Source: Actinomycetota bacterium
GTDB taxonomy: Bacteria; Actinomycetota; Actinomycetes; Nanopelagicales; Nanopelagicaceae
Direction of reading: 5' to 3'
Assembly: GCA_009699795.1 (NCBI GenBank)
Contig: WLNK01000027.1
Location: forward strand, 1-10,726
DNA length: 10,726 nucleotides
This document shows, one piece after another, positions 7,725 to 10,726 of this stretch. Each line of letters begins with the position of its first letter. Position 1 is the stretch's first letter. The position numbers were made by a program, and so were the translations under genes. Under the pieces are notes generated by a model, which ran no database searches, was not told where the DNA came from, and was given only the letters and a program-made list of their open reading frames with translations.

Positions 7725-8834
7725 TTAAAGCTGTACTTCTCGCATCTGCTTTGCTGATTGCTCTGGCTTTAAATCCATAATAAATGCACCCATTGTTGAT
7801 TCGCTTCCGGCGAGATATTTAAGTTTTCCAGGCGCACGGCGAACACTTGTAATTTGCCAGTGCAAGCGAAGTAAATCGCGGCCTTCACGAACAGGTGCTT
7901 GATGCCATGTTGCGATATATGCCATAGGAATATTAAAAACACCATCGAGGCGCTTGGTTACTTCTAGAGCAATTGAAGGAAAAGCATCGCTCTGGGCTTC
8001 GGAAAGTTCGGCTAAGTCTGCAACTGGAGAAAGCGGTGCGACGTGAATTTCAAATGAATACCTCGCGGCATATGGCACGAAAGCCACCCAATGTTCGTTC
8101 TTGGCAATGATGCGTTCTTGATCGCGGATTTCACGCGCTACGACGTCATCGAATAAAACTTTTCCTGAGCTCTCTTTGTACTTCTTGGCTACCGAAAGCA
8201 TTTTTTCAACGCGAGGAGGAATATATGAATAGGCATAAATCTGACTATGTGGATGGGCAAGTGTTACGCCAACTTCTTCACCGCGGTTTTCAAAGGGTGC
8301 AATGTGGCGGATGTAGCTGACCTTGGAAAGTTCCTCGGTGCGATCGCGCCATGCTTCTAAAAGTGTTCGAACTTGGCGTTCTGATAAATCTTTAAATGAT
8401 CCACCGTGGTTATCTGTAAAGCAGACGACTTCGCATTTTCCTGCCGCGCTACCTGTATCAGTACCTGGACCAATGAGATCCGGTAGCGCCCAATCACCAA
8501 CAGGGGAGCGAAGTGAAGGATTTTTATTATCGAAGACAACCACTTCGTAATTTGAATCTGGAATCTCAGTAAGTAAATCGCCAGTTGTCGGACAAAGTGG
8601 GCATAGCTCTTTCGGTGGCAAGAAAACACGTCCCTGACGATGGGCTGCCATAACAACCCATTCATTTACAAGCGGATCGAGTCGGAGTTCGCCAATTCCT
8701 GGTTGTTCTTCAACTGGGCGCGAATCCTTTGCACTTCTACTTTGCCCAGCGCTGTCGTAGTAACGAATAGTGCGACCGTCAGACATTGTTAAATCTGTAC
8801 GAGAAACCTTTGCACCTAGTTGCTTCGAACTCAT
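7725..8834 (-). CDS. galT: Galactose-1-phosphate uridylyltransferase
   Basis: Leloir-pathway enzyme exchanging UMP between UDP-glucose and galactose-1-phosphate through a uridylyl-histidine intermediate. The 369-residue product has the expected marks: RLDPLVNEWVVMAAHRQGR near 51-69, zinc-ligand candidates C78 and C81 (CPLC) and H143 (DNHGG), and the HPHSQ site at 194-198, where H194 would bind zinc, H196 is the nucleophile and Q198 is the conserved partner. The C-terminal domain has FEIHVAP (261-267) and LHWQI (324-328). An N-terminal stretch of about 45 residues containing SDGRTIRYYD is usual in actinobacterial GalT. The ATG at 8834 is preferred; a later ATG at 8786 would cut into that stretch. 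No Shine-Dalgarno sequence is visible, but a TACACT box lies 7 nt upstream. It is 18 nt downstream of the muramidase gene. galK and galE are not in the window. Confidence 0.94.
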   Translation of the reverse strand: MSSKQLGAKVSRTDLTMSDGRTIRYYDSAGQSRSAKDSRPVEEQPGIGELRLDPLVNEWVVMAAHRQGRVFLPPKELCPLCPTTGDLLTEIPDSNYEVVVFDNKNPSLRSPVGDWALPDLIGPGTDTGSAAGKCEVVCFTDNHGGSFKDLSERQVRTLLEAWRDRTEELSKVSYIRHIAPFENRGEEVGVTLAHPHSQIYAYSYIPPRVEKMLSVAKKYKESSGKVLFDDVVAREIRDQERIIAKNEHWVAFVPYAARYSFEIHVAPLSPVADLAELSEAQSDAFPSIALEVTKRLDGVFNIPMAYIATWHQAPVREGRDLLRLHWQITSVRRAPGKLKYLAGSESTMGAFIMDLKPEQSAKQMREVQL

Positions 8835-8841
8835 ATTGCGA

Positions 8842-8847
8842 AGTGTA
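8842..8847 (-). promoter_or_regulatory. Candidate -10 box (TACACT) for a leaderless galT message
   Basis: On the - strand TACACT fits TANNNT and is separated from the galT ATG by 7 nt. No Shine-Dalgarno sequence occurs upstream of this ATG, so a leaderless transcript is a better explanation here than at dgt or dnaG. The -35 region, inside the end of the muramidase gene, is not recognisable. galT could also be read from the dnaX-muramidase transcript. Confidence 0.42.
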
Positions 8848-8852
8848 TTCGA

Positions 8853-10475
8853 TTACTTATTGAGTTCATTGCTGCAGCCACCTGTAGATGGCTTTTTTGT
8901 AGGTGATGGCTTAGGAGTTGGGCTTGGTGCAGGTGGTTGTGGCTGCGCTTCACCAACAACAAACTGCACTGGTACTCGACTATCTGCATGTGTACCTGTT
9001 GCATCCGTGAATCCCATTTCGCCAATCCAAGTACCTGCAGGAATTCCCTTGATGGAAAGTTTCCAAGATCCACTTGATGCCCGTTCAACAACTTGTGTTG
9101 GCACAGGTGTAATTGGAGTTGCGGGATTTGGATAAAAACGAACAGTGCCCGTTACAACTGGTGCACCGGTTGGTCTAAAGACATCAATCTGTGCGGTGAC
9201 AGATTTATCAGCGGTGGTAGCGGTCAATGATTTCAATACCAATTGCGAGACTTCATTTTTTGGCATTTGATCAGCTGTTGTTGGAGACCAGGTTCCTTTA
9301 AGTAAATTTAAGAATGCATCAACTTCACCGCGGAATATATTCAAATCTAGGCGTGCACCAGGTACTCCGTATTTTTCTGCGGTTCCACAGGATGAGTACT
9401 GCCATACAGTCCACTCTGATGTACATGCCGAAGTTGTCCATGAATGTACATAACATCCGCTGGCTTTGAGCCCAGGTTCAGCCGTTGGGATATTGGGATC
9501 AATTGCATACTGCGCAAGCCAGAGTGGATATTGGCGAAGTTCGTCATCGCGCACCATCGCACCTTCAAGAAAACTTGGATATGAATAAAGAATAGGAGTA
9601 CGTGCGGTCTTTTCCTTGAGGGTTGCGAGAAAGGTCTTGGCCCAAACGGTTATCAATTTCTTTGATGCATATTTCTTACAGTTGGCAGCAGTTCCGACAA
9701 CACAATTATTTTCTAAGTCGAGAGCGTATGGAAGATCTCTCTCACCATAACCACCGAGGGAAGCAAGTCTCCATGCAGCTTTTTGCGCTTGAGCTTGTGC
9801 ATCGGCGATAAATACATCTTGCGAAGAAGAATTTGGCAAGACTGCGTAATGATAAAAACCTGTGTAGATACCGGCTGCTTGTGCTTGAGCTCGATCGATT
9901 GCAACGTATTTAACTGAGAGCGCATCAGCATCATCGCGAGTATCTGAGGCTTTGATCATCACGAATCGAACACCGGATGCGTACATCTTTGTGAAATCGA
10001 TTGCTGCATCATTTGGATGCTGCCATCTGCTGATATCAGCACCGTGAATACGATTTCCCGGTCCAAGTTTGTCAATGGAAATCAGAGTTTTAGTTTCAGC
10101 AATCACAGGAGCTGGCTTTATGGAAACTGTTCGGGCTCTTGATCTGATTGACTTGGCTCCAACTTTTGCAATTGCTCGATAAGTAAATTTTCCTTCATTT
10201 GCCTGCGCCGGAGTAGTGACTTTGTAACTTCCAAGTTTTACAGTTTTAACAGCAAGCTTTGTCGCCTTCCATTTTCCGCCCTCAAGAATTTGTATCGAAA
10301 TCTTCGCGCCTTTTTTTGCGGGCTTTAGAGTTCCAAAAAGTGTGACTGTTGGTTCGGTTTCACTCGAATTAGCAACAACTGTAAGTGTGAGAGTAGAAGC
10401 TGCGGCGCTCGGTGCGGTGGAAGAAAAAGTGAGAAGTGCAACGGATGCAGCAAGTAGGGATGCGAGCTTTTTCAT
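8853..10475 (-). CDS. Secreted GH25-family muramidase with flanking beta-sandwich-like regions
   Basis: 540-residue exported protein with a glycoside hydrolase family 25 domain, the family of Chalaropsis-type lysozymes that cut the MurNAc-GlcNAc bond of peptidoglycan. In order: a Sec signal peptide (1 to about 26, cleavage likely after SAAA); a beta-rich Ig-like region (about 28-120); the GH25 barrel (about 143-394); a second beta-rich region (about 405-507); and a Pro/Lys/Ser/Thr tail ending with a cysteine at 534. GH25 hallmarks are HGADISRWQ with D147, ALDLEN with the catalytic-type D253 and E255, and LDLNIF with D377. Cysteines at 258, 266, 341, 351 and 363 lie in or beside the barrel, so disulfides are likely. 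The gene starts in a TAATG overlap with the dnaX stop and has a good GGAG ribosome site. It may remodel the cell's own wall or attack other cells; sequence does not decide. Confidence 0.9.
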   Translation of the reverse strand: MKKLASLLAASVALLTFSSTAPSAAASTLTLTVVANSSETEPTVTLFGTLKPAKKGAKISIQILEGGKWKATKLAVKTVKLGSYKVTTPAQANEGKFTYRAIAKVGAKSIRSRARTVSIKPAPVIAETKTLISIDKLGPGNRIHGADISRWQHPNDAAIDFTKMYASGVRFVMIKASDTRDDADALSVKYVAIDRAQAQAAGIYTGFYHYAVLPNSSSQDVFIADAQAQAQKAAWRLASLGGYGERDLPYALDLENNCVVGTAANCKKYASKKLITVWAKTFLATLKEKTARTPILYSYPSFLEGAMVRDDELRQYPLWLAQYAIDPNIPTAEPGLKASGCYVHSWTTSACTSEWTVWQYSSCGTAEKYGVPGARLDLNIFRGEVDAFLNLLKGTWSPTTADQMPKNEVSQLVLKSLTATTADKSVTAQIDVFRPTGAPVVTGTVRFYPNPATPITPVPTQVVERASSGSWKLSIKGIPAGTWIGEMGFTDATGTHADSRVPVQFVVGEAQPQPPAPSPTPKPSPTKKPSTGGCSNELNK

Positions 10476-10726
10476 TAGCGCTCCACTATTTCTAGAGCGG
10501 CTCCGAGATGTTCGGCAATGGTTTCTTTAAGCACTTGCGTGTGACGCGCACGCGCTTCTGAAAACTCATGAACTGTGCCAAATTTGCGGCTATCTGAGAA
10601 ATCTAAAATTAAAGTATCGCCATCTAGTTCGGCAAGACGGGCATCAAAAAATGCCATCCAAATCACTCTATCTTTTCTCTCTAGAGCATCGAGAATGTCA
10701 TTCCACTTATCGCGGATTACATCAAG
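10475..10726 (-). CDS. dnaX: DNA polymerase III gamma/tau subunit, C-terminal end (partial)
   Basis: The last 83 residues of a protein whose start lies beyond the right edge; the frame is open through 10726. The pattern is that of the C-terminal domain of actinobacterial DnaX: a helix with DKWNDILDALERKDR, then VIWMAFFDARLAELDGD, a strand pair around TLILDFSD, and a final helix with HTQVLKETIAEHLGAALE. DnaX is the clamp-loader subunit that organises the polymerase III holoenzyme; the AAA+ ATPase part would lie outside the window. A GTG at 10666 could start a 63-residue ORF, but the upstream in-frame sequence continues the domain, so that is not a real start. Its stop overlaps the muramidase ATG by one base. 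The identification rests only on this tail, hence the moderate confidence. Confidence 0.75.
   Translation of the reverse strand, partial: LDVIRDKWNDILDALERKDRVIWMAFFDARLAELDGDTLILDFSDSRKFGTVHEFSEARARHTQVLKETIAEHLGAALEIVER
10481..10484 (-). promoter_or_regulatory. Ribosome binding site (GGAG) of the muramidase gene
   Basis: GGAG lies 5 nt before the muramidase ATG, inside the last codons of dnaX. It supports the start at 10475, together with the signal peptide that begins there, and shows that this gene is translated by conventional initiation or coupling rather than from a leaderless message. Confidence 0.6.

Noticed and set aside
8770..9135. 121-residue + strand frame across the galT/muramidase junction
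   Set aside because: It is antisense to two well-supported genes, and its Gly/Pro-rich stretch is the mirror of the muramidase's Pro-rich tail codons.
10475..10666. A separate 63-residue gene starting at GTG 10666
   Set aside because: The frame stays open to the window edge, and the upstream residues continue the DnaX C-terminal domain pattern, so it is the end of a longer gene.
1..10726. CRISPR array, insertion sequence, toxin-antitoxin or defence island
   Set aside because: No spaced direct repeats, transposase or nuclease genes, or terminal inverted repeats were seen; nearly all DNA is assigned to recognised genes.

Overview
The window looks like a compact core-genome segment of an actinobacterium with unusually low GC for the phylum (roughly mid-40s % by eye). 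Lineage clues are the class-II alpha2-type glycyl-tRNA synthetase, the glyS-dusB-...-dgt-dnaG order, the actinobacterial form of GalT, and a DnaX-like C-terminal tail. The moderate GC, overlapping genes and near absence of intergenic DNA suggest a streamlined aquatic lineage such as the acI/Nanopelagicales group. That placement is inference; no phylogeny was run.

Layout. Positions 1-6199 (+ strand) hold five tightly packed genes: glyS (5' end outside the window), dusB, a SanA/YdcF-like membrane-anchored DUF218 protein, dgt and dnaG. Junctions are a 31-nt overlap, an ATGA overlap, a 4-nt gap and a 9-nt gap. The genes cover tRNA charging, tRNA modification, a probable envelope function, dNTP hydrolysis and replication priming. 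A tRNA-Asn(GTT) follows at 6247-6318, then a secreted HtrA-type serine protease (6369-7469) and a small ACT-domain protein (7484-7723).

The - strand carries the second group, read from the right edge: the 3' end of dnaX (10475-10726, partial), a secreted GH25 muramidase (8853-10475) coupled to dnaX by a TAATG overlap, and galT (7725-8834). galT converges on the ACT gene with a single base between the two stop codons. Two envelope-directed secreted proteins, HtrA and the muramidase, therefore sit beside replication genes.

There is no CRISPR array, insertion sequence, prophage or toxin-antitoxin module, and no stretch above 300 bases without a gene. I found no convincing new system. The most interesting signals are a repeated TANNNT-(6 or 7 nt)-ATGAG arrangement suggesting leaderless transcripts, the muramidase gene coupled to dnaX, and the domain architecture of the two secreted proteins.
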